Part shown: one piece after another, positions 45,901 to 57,054 of the stretch
How the letters are laid out: every line of letters begins with the position of its first letter
Numbering within the stretch: position 1 is the stretch's first letter
Assembly: GCF_020497125.1 (NCBI RefSeq)
Contig: NC_059087.1
Span: 20,245,925 to 20,309,924 of the forward strand
Reading direction: 5' to 3'
Source: Mauremys mutica
Taxonomy: Eukaryota; Chordata; Testudines; Geoemydidae
DNA: 64,000 bases
Translations under genes and position numbers: made by a program
The notes under the pieces: generated by a model
Database searches by the model: none
Seen by the model: only the letters and a program-made list of their open reading frames with translations
What the model was told of the DNA's origin: nothing

Positions 45901-48900
45901 ATTTGTGCAAGAAATGCAATCATTCCCCTGCAGCAGTAATGGGTGACACAGGTAATGGTGCTTTTACTTAAATATACTATTTTTCTCCACTGGAAAAATG
46001 ATGCAGGTCACCACCATCAAGTCAAGTGACTACATAAGTCAGAGAAGGCTGCTACCTGCCCAAGCATGCCCTTTCAGGTGGATCTGTAAGTCTTAACACC
46101 TCTTCAGTTCAAAAGACTTAAGGGCACCCTGACACAGCATTTTCAATGCACATACTGCAGCATTGGGCCACTGCACAAAAGTCAGAAAGTGAACTGGACT
46201 AATTTAATTCTCCCCTCCAAGCTAAGTGACATGCAGAACATCAACAAATGAAAATGTAAATTGGATTCCAGAATTCTATCGGTTTTCACACTGATATTAA
46301 CACAGGATGCAAATGTTTATTTTCTCATCTGTTTTTTAACCAGGCAAGTATGTCTAAAAGAAGCAGTTACTCCGTGGTTAGCAAACCCATCAACAGCAGC
46401 TCTTTCTTTTCCAGGAATAGCACCCCAGTGTTGCTGCCTGCCCCGCAGCAGGAGGCATAGTTACTAAATCCTGTGTGGTCAATGCACTAATATCCCTTTG
46501 CTTTCAGCAGCCTGCATGCAACATTAGGTCAAATCTAAAGAAAATAGTCTGTGAGCCACATCACACTGGCTCACCCTCTCACAGCTTTGCCCTTCCTCTA
46601 TGAACTACAGCCTACCCAGAGGCAACTGGCTGTCCTTTTAGCACTATCAGAATAAAATGGACCCTATTATGCGTCAATGTTGTGTGAGAGAATTTAGAGC
46701 TCATGGTCTCACTCCCCTCTCTGTTACATTTTGTTCTCTCCACCCATCCTCCAAATTCCTGACCTCTAACTACCTTTTTTTTTTTTTTTTAATAACGGAT
46801 GAACCTCCCATCCCCAACACTACAAATACCTTGCATCGCTTCTGCTCAGGTGCACACAGAGTATAGAGATCAGTCACACCCATGATCATAATACATAAAC
46901 CCTTAATCCTGTCAAAGTAACTTGAAACCAGTGTTGGCATTAAATGCTTTCCCTGTAAACCTGAATGGCTTGATGTGGTAGAATTCTCAGCACGGCTGTA
47001 TTGTGTATGAAAGGCCATTGTTGACACCAAGCCAATAAGGTGTCATTTCTCATTTATGACATCATGGCATCATGAAAGCTCCTGAGACTCAGAATCAGTT
47101 CCCAAGCTGCTTTAAAAATGGAACAGCCTATTAAGAACACAAAATTAGTATCCTTTATGGGCCTGATAAATTATTAAAGTAGGTTGGAAGTTGGTACAGA
47201 GTCCCTTGCCTGGAATTCTCCTGTTGCCCAGTGCCACAAAGGACACCATCACTCCCCACTTGCTGGCTGCCTCCTGTAGTAGGTTCAGATGCTAGTGATA
47301 ACTAACAACATATCATATAGGGTTTTACAGTGTATTTGCTGTGACTGGTGTTTGTTACCTCATGAACTTTTAGACCGTTGGCTGTGCAACATGGAAGCAG
47401 TTTCCCTTTAACCTAACACAACGATCAAGCTACTGTGCAGTATGCACACACTGATTCTCACATACAGAATCCCCACATTCTGGTACAGTGATCTTTTGTC
47501 TCATTAACATGGACAACAACTATAGCCTCATGGAGATATAGCTACACAGCAATTAGACACCCACAGCTGGCCTGTGCTAGCTGATTTGGGCCAGTGGGGC
47601 TCGCGCTAAGGGGCTATTTGTGGCATGGATGTTCGGGCTTGGGCTGGAGCCTGGGTTCTAGAACCTGAGCTCTAACATCTATACCGCAATTAAACAGCCC
47701 CGCAGCCTGAGTCCTGCAAACCTGAATCAGCTGGTACTGGCCCACTGTGGGTGTCTAAATGCACCATAGACATACCCGTGAAGACAATTCCCAATTGCCT
47801 GCTTGGTCTGCCCCAGGATCCAAAAAACAAGCCTAAATTTGCAAAGAGCTCTCTCTGTCAACAGAGCTGTGTATACTGTGACTGGCGGCATTTAGAACCC
47901 CTCCAAGTACACAGGGCCAAGTGCATCTATGATTTGAATAAGCAACTCCTTGGATGTCAGTAGAGTTAAACTAGGAATGAATTTGCTTCAACAGTTCCAT
48001 ACCGTAAATATCAGAGATAAGGAGCCTCCTCTTTGTACTTTGCCTTCTGCCCTGTTTTTTTTTCTTTTTGTTTGGAATGTCACCTGAATTTTATTTAACT
48101 TAGGGAATATTTAAAGCTGGTGAAAGGTGCCAGACTGAGAGCCCCAAAAGCAACTCCCGCTGCTCAGAACAGGGACAGCAGAAACAGCGCAGACCTCACC
48201 ACTCTGCCTCTGTGCTAACAAGGTCACTTCCAGGGATTATAGGGGATTTCAGTTTCCATGGCCCATTCAGCTTTTGGCCTCCCACAGAGACTGCCAAGGA
48301 AGGTGCCAATGATAGTGGTGATTATTGTAATGTGAGGAATTCTCCCCTACAATAAGATCACTAAGGAATCTTGGTCAATGAACAGCTATCCAATGACAAC
48401 AACTATTAGCCATTACTGACCTGACCTGGATGTGAAACAGAGACCTTAATGTCCACTAAGTAGAAATATAAACTAAACAAGCAGATGAGCTGTCTGTACA
48501 CCGGCGGCCATCCAGGAACTCAGAACACTGACTCTCCATGCCAAAAATTTAAATGGGGCATGTTTCAGTTCCTTTAAAGATAAACTGCAAAACAAGAGCA
48601 ACAGAAAGGATTGTGGCCTTTACTGGTTCTTTATGATGCACAAAGACAGCCCCAGAAACTTTATCCTCCCTTACAGACAGAAGGGGTTCAGATGCCAGTG
48701 ATAACTAACAACATATCATATAGGGTTTTACAGTGTATTTGCTGTGACTGGTGTTTGTTACCTCATGAACTTTTAGACCGTTGGCTGTGCAACATGGAAG
48801 CAGTTTCCCTTTAACCTAACACAAGTTAAATATGTTGTTAGTTATCACTGGCATCTGTTTTTTCTGCTTGTTTTTTACCTTACCAGACCCTCATTCTCTC

Positions 48901-51900
48901 TCTAGCTCTAGGAGGACCTAGCAAGATCTGTGGCAGGTCTGGCCACTAATGTCACATGAGGCTGCAACCTATGCAACCAGTTTTCCCTCCCCCACTCAGT
49001 CTACCACCTAATCAGCATCCAAAGGGCAGGTAGATGTTACAGCTCAGGTTACCATTTCATGTGTCATCCCTATTTGGGTCCCCAGGTTCTTGCCAAGGTA
49101 CTCCAGCAAAGCCAGAAAAGTGAGAATCCAGGATTTCTAGTGTAATATAAAGTAAGGGTAGGGAGAAAGGGTGGAACACTTAAAACCAAAATCAAACTCT
49201 TGAGACATATTTTCGAGATCATTCAGAAGTAAAGAGCAAACCCCACTTTTATGCTTTGCTGTGCAATTCCTGTTTTCAAAGAAGCCGAAGACCTGATTAG
49301 ATAACAAACTCTGTTAACATCTGTCAGTTGGAACAGTGTGATTGTGGAATTTAAACTCTCCTATGAGAGAGGGAAGAATAAGCTATTTCATAAGTTCTCC
49401 TGAAAGGGATGCACTAATATCAGTGCCCTCAAGCCAGGAGTAATGCAGGGAAATGCTGTGTAAGCTTCCCTCTCCATAACTAGGTTAATGCTCATCCACT
49501 CTGACCTCCAGCCTTTCTGCTATTCCAGAGGTGGGGAACCCTTGTTTGTAGACTAATCATTTTCTGTGACTGTTTATGCAGCAACAAGCTGACTGCTGTG
49601 TCACTGACATGCATGTCTTTCTCTTCCTAGTCAGAGCTCTGGAAACTTCCTCAGGCACTCCTGGGGCAGCAGCTTCTGTTGACAGCATCTTCTTTTCATG
49701 TGTCCTCTGCTGTTCAGAGCCTAGCAAACTGGAGCAGACACTTTGCTCTCATAGCTGGGCTATCTGCAGTTGATATTCATCCACTGCAGTGATCTCTATT
49801 GACCCACTGTCTTCAAGCTCCTTTCCTTATTCCGTCCTAGCTGGTATTGGTCTCCTTCATGAGCTGCAAGAAAATGGTTTAGCTTTGGCTTTCCCTGTGA
49901 GGGAGAGTGGAGGGTTAGGGACCATCTGACTCATTATAATGCTCAGTGCACAAATGTGCTTCGTAGGCCGTGCCTATTTCTTTCACAAATATGAAAATAT
50001 ATTTAAGATGTTCAGTTGCCTTTATTCAAATCTCCCTCTTCTTTCCCTGCCTCTAAGACCTTGGCACACTCGCTTTCCACTGCATAGTGGAATTTGTGAG
50101 TAACACTTCAGCAAGTTGCACAACTGCCATTCCCAGTGACAGAGGTCAATGGTTGAATCCTCTTGCAACAGCAAATCCCAGCTCCAGGTGACTGTCAGAT
50201 CTGGGCAAGGTCTTTTGTCTCTCTCTGATATAGTCCCTTTTTTCAAACAAATACATGATATGGGAAAAACTCTAGTTGTATATCACAAAGGTTCCTATAA
50301 GCGTAATAAAATGATGGCAGGACATTCTCAGTCTGAGCTGGGTGCTCCTTTTGCTTTAGCTTCCATTGGCCCAGCTACCAGTCTCATAACTGGTGAGTTT
50401 TTTCTCACTGTTTCCAGGGCAACAGCACAGTGTTGGATTTGGCAAGGTGAACATCCTAAGGAAAGTGCCAGCACTGAAGGATGGAGGTTTCACCTTAGCA
50501 GAGAGGTAAGAATACAACAGAAGTACACTCTCCTCTTTCTTGTCCTGTTATTCATCATTTGAACACTTCCGAGGCTGCACATCTGTCGGCTGCAATCCAT
50601 TGTAGGATGATGGTTTTGGTCCTGAAGCAGGCAAGGAAAAGTGGATGATAAGAGTTCTCTGCTGTTTTGAGATTGCTTTTCTCAGTGCCACTGGCTGAAT
50701 GTTCCATGGGGACCCAGCTTGGAATCTCATCAAGGCCTGTCTGTCTGTTTGGGGAGTGATGCAGTCTTTAGAATAAAGTTATCTGTTTTTTCCCACAAGT
50801 GGAACCATTAGGGGTGTGATGCCATAGGTGGAGTTCTTGCAATATATGGGACTTGGTGCTCCACTTGTTCCTCAATTCAAGATCACTTTTCCTGCTTCCT
50901 GTCACCCTTCTTCCCTAAGTTTCTGTCTCCAGAATGCCAATCTTTCTTGTCTCCCATCATCCCAGCAGAATTACATTAATAAATGTAGCTCAGGTGTTTA
51001 CAGCAAATATAGCTCACTGGAAGGGAATAACAAACTCAGAACTCTCAAATTCTTTATTCTGTCCTCCTGTTTCCCCACTTCAATTTTTTTTATCTCCATT
51101 AACTTTCTCTTTTTCCTGGCTGTCCCCCTCTATCACTCTCCATTCCTATGCTTTATAATGCAAGTAACACAAAGAAAAGAAGTGGAAAGGGATGCAGATG
51201 AAAACTTTCTTTCACCTTAACTGACCTGCCGATCTTCTTCTTTTTATACTTGGACAGCCCTGCAATTCTTGCCTACCTGAGTCAGAAGTATAAAACCCCT
51301 GACCACTGGTACCCATTGGATATGAAGAAACGAGCCCGGGTAGATGAATACCTGTCCTGGCAACATTCTGCCATCCGGCCAAGTGTTTTGAAGATATTCT
51401 GGCTCAAGGTAAGAGATTTAAATATCCAGAGCTGGACCCAGGGGCGGCTCTAGGAATCCCGCCGCCCCAAGCAGGGCGGGGCGCGCTCTGGCGGTCACTG
51501 GTCCCGCGGCTCTGGGGGACCTCTTGCAGATGTGCCTGCGGAGGTTCCGCTGGTCCCACGGCTCCAGTGGAGCATCCGCTGGCATGCCTGCGGGAGGTCC
51601 ACCAGAGCCGCGGGACCAGTGGACCTCCCGCAGGCATGACTGCAGAAGGTCTGCCAGAGCTGCCTGCCACCCTGCCAGCAAAATGCCGCCCCAAGCAGCT
51701 GCTGAATTTCCCTTGGTGGAGAATTGTGCTCCAGAACCTAGTGCTATCTATCTTAGGTACTTTCTATGGCCCCTGTGACAGGTATTGCAACCACATCCAG
51801 TATCTTTCGGGGAACATATTGGAGTAAGTTTATGTGCTACTGTGGCCAGGGATTGTATGCAATTCCAGGGGGAAGGGTTACCACAGCTCCTCTAGGAATC

Positions 51901-54900
51901 AGAAACAGTGGTGGGGGGGGAGTGAAAAAGGTGAATCACTGAGGTTGTAAACACCTCCAGAGAGGCACTACCCCTGGGGAAGTGCACATCTACTGGTCCA
52001 CCCTGGATTTTCCAGACATAAAGAGAGGGCTTTTGGAATAAAAAAGCTGAGGTTAAACTGACTCAGGGCCTTCATTTTAATCCAGAATATGGACAGGACC
52101 TTCTGTCCAAGGGCCTCAACCTTTGCAAAAGGGTTGGAAGGACTATGGCTTACTAAGTGACTGATTGATTGGAGACATCTGGTAAGTTTTGAGCACATGT
52201 ATAGGAACTTTTGTTTTTATATGTTTTCATTGTAATGATTTTACCTTAAGAATAAATGTGCTTGCTTAGAAAGAGCTGTATGATAACTTGTAACTGCTGG
52301 CAATACTTGGTCATAGCCCTCAGAGAGAAAGCAAAGCACAGGCACTGGCCTTTAGGTAGATTGGTTTGCTGGGGAAATCAGAGCATAAGACAGACAGCTG
52401 TGCAGCCTTAAAACCCTGGTCCAGAGGCAACAAGACGCAGGTTTCTGAGCAAGAGAGGAGATGTGAGAGCCGGAAACCTTAAGTGGTGCCCTTGAGGGAC
52501 AACGGTGGGAGGAACACAGGTGCAGTTACCCTGAAACTGCGACAGCCCCCCTTACTATAGTATCTGAGCACCTCCCAGTCTTTCATGTATTCATCCTTCC
52601 AACCCCCTATGAAGCAGAGCAGTGCTGTTATCCCCATTTTACAGATGTGGAACTGAGGCACAGAGAGACTTGCACAAGTGATACAGGAAGTCTGTGTCAG
52701 AGCAGGGCACTGAACCCAGGCCTCCTGAAGCGCCCAGGTTAGTGTCCTAATCACTGGACCAGCCTTCCTATCCTATTCTTTGACCGTAGTTCCCCTTCTC
52801 CTCCCCTGCAGCCCTGCCAGTTCCAATACCTGCAAATAAGCAGATCTTGAGAGATTTCCACCATCTTGGGCAGAAATCATATGCTGTCAGCCCCCTAAGG
52901 CTGTGAATTATTGAGACATTTTATTCTGCTTTCTCCTTTGGGCATTACTGCCCTAACTGTAAACATTTTGGAGGACAAGTGATCATCTTCTAATTTAAGA
53001 TGAGGGACTTGATCCCTGTATAAGTCTAGACTTCCCGTCTGTGTATAATCCACACAAACAGCACCACTGTTGTTGGTTACTGTGGCACTGACTGCAGCCT
53101 GAGGATCACTGAGCTTAGCTTTTTTACAATTACTAAACAGGATCAAGTATGTGTAGATGTATGAAGGCTAAGTCTATACCCTCTTCCCCACACAGGTGGT
53201 GTTTCCTTTATACATGGACCAGACAGCTCCTGAAGAGAAGCTACAGGAAGCTTTAGAGGACCTGGCCATTCCCCTGAAGCAGTTAGAGGAGAAGTTCCTG
53301 CAAGACAAACCCTTCCTTGTAGGCAACATGATTTCTCTGGCAGACCTGGTGGCAGTTACGGAGCTCATGCAGGTAAGGGCTGGGCCAGGATGAGGAAAGC
53401 AGCGCTGTCTGAACTGCGTGGCCACTGGACAACATGCTGTACCACTTCCAAATGGGTGCACTCTGTACCCCATCAGCACAAGATAGAGCTGGGTAGCAAA
53501 GCCCCACAAGGAAGTCAGACACCTAGTGAAGCAGGTGCATGCTGAACACAGACTGAATGAGGTTCTTACAGCTGTTTCTCTTCCCATTTACCTGACCCAC
53601 CCCCTCAGGATTTCATCCATAGTTGCAGCTTCTTTATTCTCCTAATGCAAGATCCAAAAGGAAATATTCTCCTAATGGAGACAGAGGGAGAGGGATCCCA
53701 TGTGACTATTTGCTCCACAAGGCAATGGCTTCCCTGTACGTTGCCTATAAAACACCAACCAGAAACTTCTCCAGCAGCTCAGATTTCTGGGTGGGTCATT
53801 GGATAAGGTGCTGGTTAAAGGGGAGACTGCAGAGGGTCATATTGAAGGGGGAACTGTCGGGTTGGAGGGGGGTTACCAGTGGAGTTCCTCGAGGTTCGGT
53901 TTTGGGTCCAATTTTATTCAATCTATTTATCGCTGACCTGGGAACCAAGAGTAGGAGTGGGCTGATAAAGTTTGCGGATGACACCAAGTTGGGAGGTATT
54001 GCAAATTCGGAAAAGGATCGGGATATCCTCCAGGGAGATTTGGATGACCTTGTAATCTGGAGTATTAGTAACAGGATGAAATTCAATAGTGAGAAGTGTA
54101 AGGTTATGCATTTAGGGATGACTAACAAGAACGTTAGTTATAAGCTGGGGACGCACCAGTTGGAAGTAACGGAGGAGGAGAAGGACCTAGGAGTCCTGGT
54201 TGATTGTAGGATGACTATGAGTAGGCAATGTGATGTGGCTGTTAAAAAAGCTAATGCGGTCTTGGGATGCATTAGGCGAGGTATTTCTAGTAGGGATAAG
54301 GAGGTGCTAGTCCCGTTATATAAGGCGTTGGTAAGACCTCATTTGGAATATTGTGTGCAGTTTTGGTCTCCCATGTTTAAGAAGGATGAATTCAAACTGG
54401 AACAGGTACAAAGAAGGGCCACTAGAATGATCCGAGGAATGGAAAGCCTGTCGTATGAAAGGAGACTTGAGGAGCTCGGTTTGTTTTCCTTAACCAAAAG
54501 AAGGATAAGAGGAGATATGATTGCACTCTTTAAATATATCAGAGGGATAAATACCAGGGAAGGAGAGGAATTATTTCAGCTCAGTGCTAATGTGGACACG
54601 AGGACAAACGGATATAAATTGTCAGTCAGGAAATTTAGGCTTGAAATTAGACGAAGGTTTCTAACCATCAGAGGAGTGCAATTCTGGAACAGCCTACCGA
54701 AGGAAACAGTGGGGGCGAAGGACCTCCATGACTTTAAGATTAAGCTAGATAAGTTTATGGAGGAGATGGTATGATAGGATAACGGGCTTAGTCAATAGGT
54801 CAATTAAGTGCCACACTGGTAATTAGTACAATGGGTCAATGATAGGATATTGTTAGCCTTTTTCCAGAGGGTATGGCTGGAGAGTCTTGCCCGCATGCTC

Positions 54901-55950
54901 GGGGTTCAGCTGACCGCCATATTTGGGGTCGGGAAGGAATTTTCCTCCAGGGTAGATTGGCAGTGGCCCTGGAGGTTTTTCGCCTTCCTCCGAAGCATGG
55001 GGCAGGGGTCGCTTGCTTAAGGAGTGGGTGGATCGGCTTACGTGGCCTGCATCTTGCAGGAGGTCAGACTAGATGATCATAATGGTCCCTTCTGATCTTG
55101 AATTCTATGATTCTATGATTCTAAATATTAAATAGATCGGACTTAGGATAGGTCAGAAGCTCACCTCCAGGCCAGCTGTGACATCCTCCCATTCCCCTCC
55201 TCTGGCTGACACAAGTAGCAGTGCTGACTGTCTATGGAGTTACTCACTGTGATGTGGACAGGCTGTCATACCATCTGCAGGCCAAAGGTGGGAAAAACAC
55301 TGGTGTCTGAATTTGTTAAGCTTGGAAAAGGTGCATGTTACTGTGTCATCTGATACATTTATTATATTTTCAATATGCCCGAATGCACATGGTGATCAGG
55401 TGCATCACAGTGCCTGAAAATCCATCCCAGACCACTAGATTTCTAGCACTGTGGAGGAACATAGTTCCAGTCCCCTTTGATCATAAAACAGCTATCATTA
55501 CCCTGGGAGATGGGCACAGAAATCCAGGTCAGGTGCTTCTTATTGCAGGTGAGAGAAAAGGCTGAGAGTGTCATCCTCCAGTTTCTAGCAACTCCCTTAC
55601 TGAATTCTTTTCCTACCTGTGGCAATCACAGGTAAATCCCAGTCAGTACTCTTGCACTTGCCAAGAATGGATTCTGCTGTGTAAGTGGTGAATTCCCTTA
55701 TTGAAGTTTAACCCAAGTGTTTCACGACTACGTATGTCTCTCTCTGCAGCTCATAGCAATTGGTTATAACATCTTTGAGGACATGCCCAAGCTGGTGGAG
55801 TGGCGCAATCGAGTGGAGAAAGCTGTGGGGAAGGAGCTTTTCCAGGAGGCACATAAAGTGATCCTGAATTTCCAGGATTTGAACAGCATGCTGATTGAGC
55901 CACAACTAAAAGAGCAAATGAAACCTAGGCTGCTGAAGATGGTGGCCTGA
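39940..55950 (+). CDS. GSTT1-like: Theta-class glutathione S-transferase, copy B (complete)
   Basis: Five exons join to 729 nt (242 aa): 39940-40051, 50418-50505, 51258-51408, 53196-53372, 55750-55950 (TGA 55948-55950). Exons 1-4 are exactly as long as in copy A and in the same phases. The start [11 protein letters not shown] places the theta catalytic serine at position 11; the next residue is Pro where A and C have Gln. Exon 2 has KVPALKDGGFTLAE; exon 3 PAILAYLSQKYKTPDHWYP and RVDEYLSWQHSAIR; exon 4 NMISLADLVAVTELMQ; exon 5 FEDMPKLVEWRNRVEKAVG. The C terminus MKPRLLKMVA aligns Arg with human GSTT1 Trp234, the rodent-like state. The first intron is 10.4 kb and carries two LTRs and several DNA elements; intron 4 carries a sense CR1. 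No disabling change is visible. Confidence 0.94.
40081..40874 (+). mobile_element. LTR, sense, just inside GST-B intron 1
   Basis: About 794 bp with terminal TGTTAG...CTAACA. It contains TATATAAA at 40680-40687 and AATAAA at 40769-40774 with a GT-rich stretch after it, a coherent promoter, R and U5 layout on the + strand. It starts only 29 bp after the exon 1 donor. Flanking 5-mers (tgctg and tgcgc) do not match cleanly, so the duplication has decayed or the borders are off by a few bases. No internal retroviral genes adjoin it: a solo LTR. Confidence 0.82.
40875..41578. other. GST-B intron 1 between two LTRs
   Basis: No exon or clear repeat. A 228-codon minus-strand open frame overlapping the LTR (40745-41431) has no family likeness. 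Confidence 0.4.
41579..42742 (-). mobile_element. Solo LTR with 5-bp target duplication, antisense in GST-B intron 1
   Basis: 1,164 bp bounded by TGTGATG...CATCACA and flanked by the exact 5-bp repeat gaagt (41574-41578 and 42743-42747). On the minus strand it has a TATA box (GATATATAAAG, complement of about 42269-42279) and, some 290 bp on, AATAAA (complement near 41980), giving a U3-R-U5 layout. No gag, pol or env sequence adjoins it, so it is a solo LTR left by recombination. ERV or Gypsy origin cannot be settled from the LTR alone. Confidence 0.9.
42743..44380. other. GST-B intron 1, no feature recognised
   Basis: No exon or full repeat seen. A short 'ctcattgactcccatgggag' piece near 43,675 resembles dispersed foldback repeats. 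Confidence 0.4.
44382..45568 (+). mobile_element. Inverted-repeat DNA element with C-rich minisatellite core
   Basis: Left end 'tactcctgagggaattctgc' (44382-44401) and the inverse of the right end 'tactcctaagggcattctgc' (45549-45568) differ at two of 20 bases. Between them, 44,700-45,260 is a strongly C-rich irregular tandem array of phrases such as 'actgagccccactcccccag' with 'cacctggac/ccagacccc'. No transposase. A target duplication was not clear. Confidence 0.82.
45569..47285. other. GST-B intron 1, middle
   Basis: No exon or RNA gene. An 18-nt T run is at about 46,778-46,794. Otherwise featureless to my eye. Confidence 0.4.
47286..47420 (+). mobile_element. MITE copy lacking its right end
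   Basis: About 135 bp nearly identical to the left part of the element at 48689-48857, from 'cagatgctagtgataac' to 'taacctaacaca'. It then diverges, so the right inverted repeat is missing. One base differs in the first 20 ('gcta' against 'gcca'). Confidence 0.85.
47531..47776 (+). mobile_element. Inverted-repeat DNA element
   Basis: 'ggagatatagctacacagca' with 'attagacaccca' on the left and 'gggtgtctaaatgcacc' with 'atagacatacc' on the right are inverted partners ('tagacaccc' is exact). The interior has 'gggcttgggctggagcctgg'. About 246 bp, no coding capacity. Confidence 0.7.
47777..48688. other. GST-B intron 1, no feature recognised
   Basis: No exon or repeat recognised between the inverted-repeat element and the MITE. 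Confidence 0.4.
48689..48857 (+). mobile_element. 169-bp MITE with perfect 28-bp inverted terminal repeats
   Basis: The first 28 bases (48689-48716, starting cagatgccagtgataac) and the last 28 (48830-48857, ending gttatcactggcatctg) are exact complements. The middle carries 'ggttttacagtgtatttgct'. The left part is nearly identical to 47286-47420, 1.4 kb away. No clear target duplication beyond TT/TT. Confidence 0.9.
48858..50417. other. GST-B intron 1, distal part
   Basis: No exon or repeat recognised before the acceptor 'tttccag' at 50411-50417. Confidence 0.4.
51439..51720 (+). mobile_element. GC-rich hAT-like foldback element in GST-B intron 3, right end lost
   Basis: Starts with 'caggggcggctctagga', the same end as the 61070-61372 element, and shares its 'tgcgggaggtccacc' and 'ggacctcccgcaggc' arms in inverse order. 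The right terminal repeat is absent; the sequence fades after 'aaatgccgccccaagcagct'. It begins 31 bp after the exon 3 donor. Confidence 0.8.
51721..53195. other. Rest of GST-B intron 3, with a MIR-like repeat
   Basis: At 52,560-52,770 there is a MIR/CORE-SINE-like unit: 'ttatccccattttacagatg', 'gaactgaggcacagagagac', 'ctgaacccaggcctcctgaa' in the usual order. The rest shows no exon. Confidence 0.6.
53793..55122 (+). mobile_element. 5'-truncated CR1 LINE, sense, in GST-B intron 4
   Basis: The frame runs open from before 53,793 to a stop at 54774. It starts inside the RT domain (WIRCWLKGRLQRV), then has [19 protein letters not shown], the FADD catalytic box ([11 protein letters not shown]) and the CR1 C terminus ending KFMEEMV. 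The 3' UTR holds 'ggtcagactagatgatcata' and 'atggtcccttctgatcttg' and ends in tandem ATTCTATG units at 55101-55122. It belongs to a different CR1 subfamily from the 9181-11062 copy, as shown by the C terminus and 3' repeat. Confidence 0.93.
55123..55749. other. GST-B intron 4 after the CR1
   Basis: No exon or repeat recognised before the acceptor 'tctctgcag' at 55741-55749. Confidence 0.4.
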
Positions 55951-56407
55951 AATATTTATTTTAAAAAATTGTAACAATACATTTATTTCTTTTGCATCTT
56001 CTGGTCTCCTAGCTCCATGTGTGGCTGCTCTTAGATGTGAGGGAAGAACTCCACATCATATGGGAAAAGAAACACTTCCACGGCCCATCTCTCTCTGCTC
56101 AGCTACAGAAACTGAGGAAGAGTCTTAAAATGTAGCTGTAACTCCAAAAAATGGTGCTGTAAAAGGGGTAGGTTCGTTGTTTACTGCCTTGAAGTGACTC
56201 CAGACCAAATTGCTCAGAAGACTCTTGCAGATAAACTAGTTTAACAGCAATCCCTATTCCTCCTAGAAAATGCAGAGCAGGAATCCTAGCAACCTGTGTG
56301 TATCAAAATAAACAAAAACTATGGAGATTGTTTCCAACTCTAATTCAACCTTGTGCTCAGAGCCCTAAAGCTTTTCATAGTGCTATGTAACAATCATATG
56401 TGTGATA

Positions 56408-56413
56408 AATAAA
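56408..56413 (+). terminator. Poly(A) signal of GST copy B
   Basis: AATAAA 458 bp after the stop, followed by 'gattcttgtgactttttcag', a T/G-rich downstream element. An earlier AATAAA near 56,309 could be an alternative. Confidence 0.65.
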
Positions 56414-56439
56414 AAGGCAGCAAATCCTGAGATTTCCTT

Positions 56440-57050
56440 TCATTGAGATTCTTGTGACTTTTTCAGAGGATATAAGTCTGAAATATAAGCCTTCAGCGAT
56501 TGCGGTAAACTTAAGGAGATGCTAGGGGACTGAGGTAGATTTGATTATGGATGACTACTTTTCTTTGGCTCACCTGCTCTGACTTTGGGGTGTGCAGAAG
56601 GATACTTTCCAGTAACTGAAATGCTCCAAATATAATCATATCCACACTCCAGGAATCACACAAGCTGCAGTTCCATTCCAGAGCAGAGAACAATCAGAGG
56701 CTCAAGGCACATGCTTGTGTCCATTCTGGACTCCCTCAGTTCTTTTTTCCTTGCAGGGAATCTTAAACCTCAGAGAACTGGGGAAAAGGGTTGGTGACTG
56801 TGGATCTGCAGAGGTAATATATTCAGAGAAGTACAGCTTCTAGTGAGCAAGCTTTCTTCATGCCCCCAAAGTGACTCTGCAGATCTCCACTCCAGGACAT
56901 CACCAAGCAGTGGTAATTGACCCAGGAGATGGGCATGGGGTATATTGATCTCTAGAAATGAGCATCTTCTGACGCTCCAACATCGTGAGAATAATGCTGA
57001 ATTAAAGGTATGGACTGAGCTCTCCATAGCAGCTTTATAAATTCCTGCCA
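56440..57050. other. Spacer downstream of GST copy B
   Basis: No exon or repeat recognised. Confidence 0.4.
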
Positions 57051-57054
57051 AGGT

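Noticed and set aside
46775..46795. T run as a retrocopy poly(A) tail on the minus strand
   Set aside because: No processed-gene sequence adjoins it and no target duplication was seen.
51404..51827. Arg/Pro/Gly-rich open frames near GST-B exon 3
   Set aside because: Translation of the GC-rich foldback element; the same pattern appears at 61029-61413 in the second copy.
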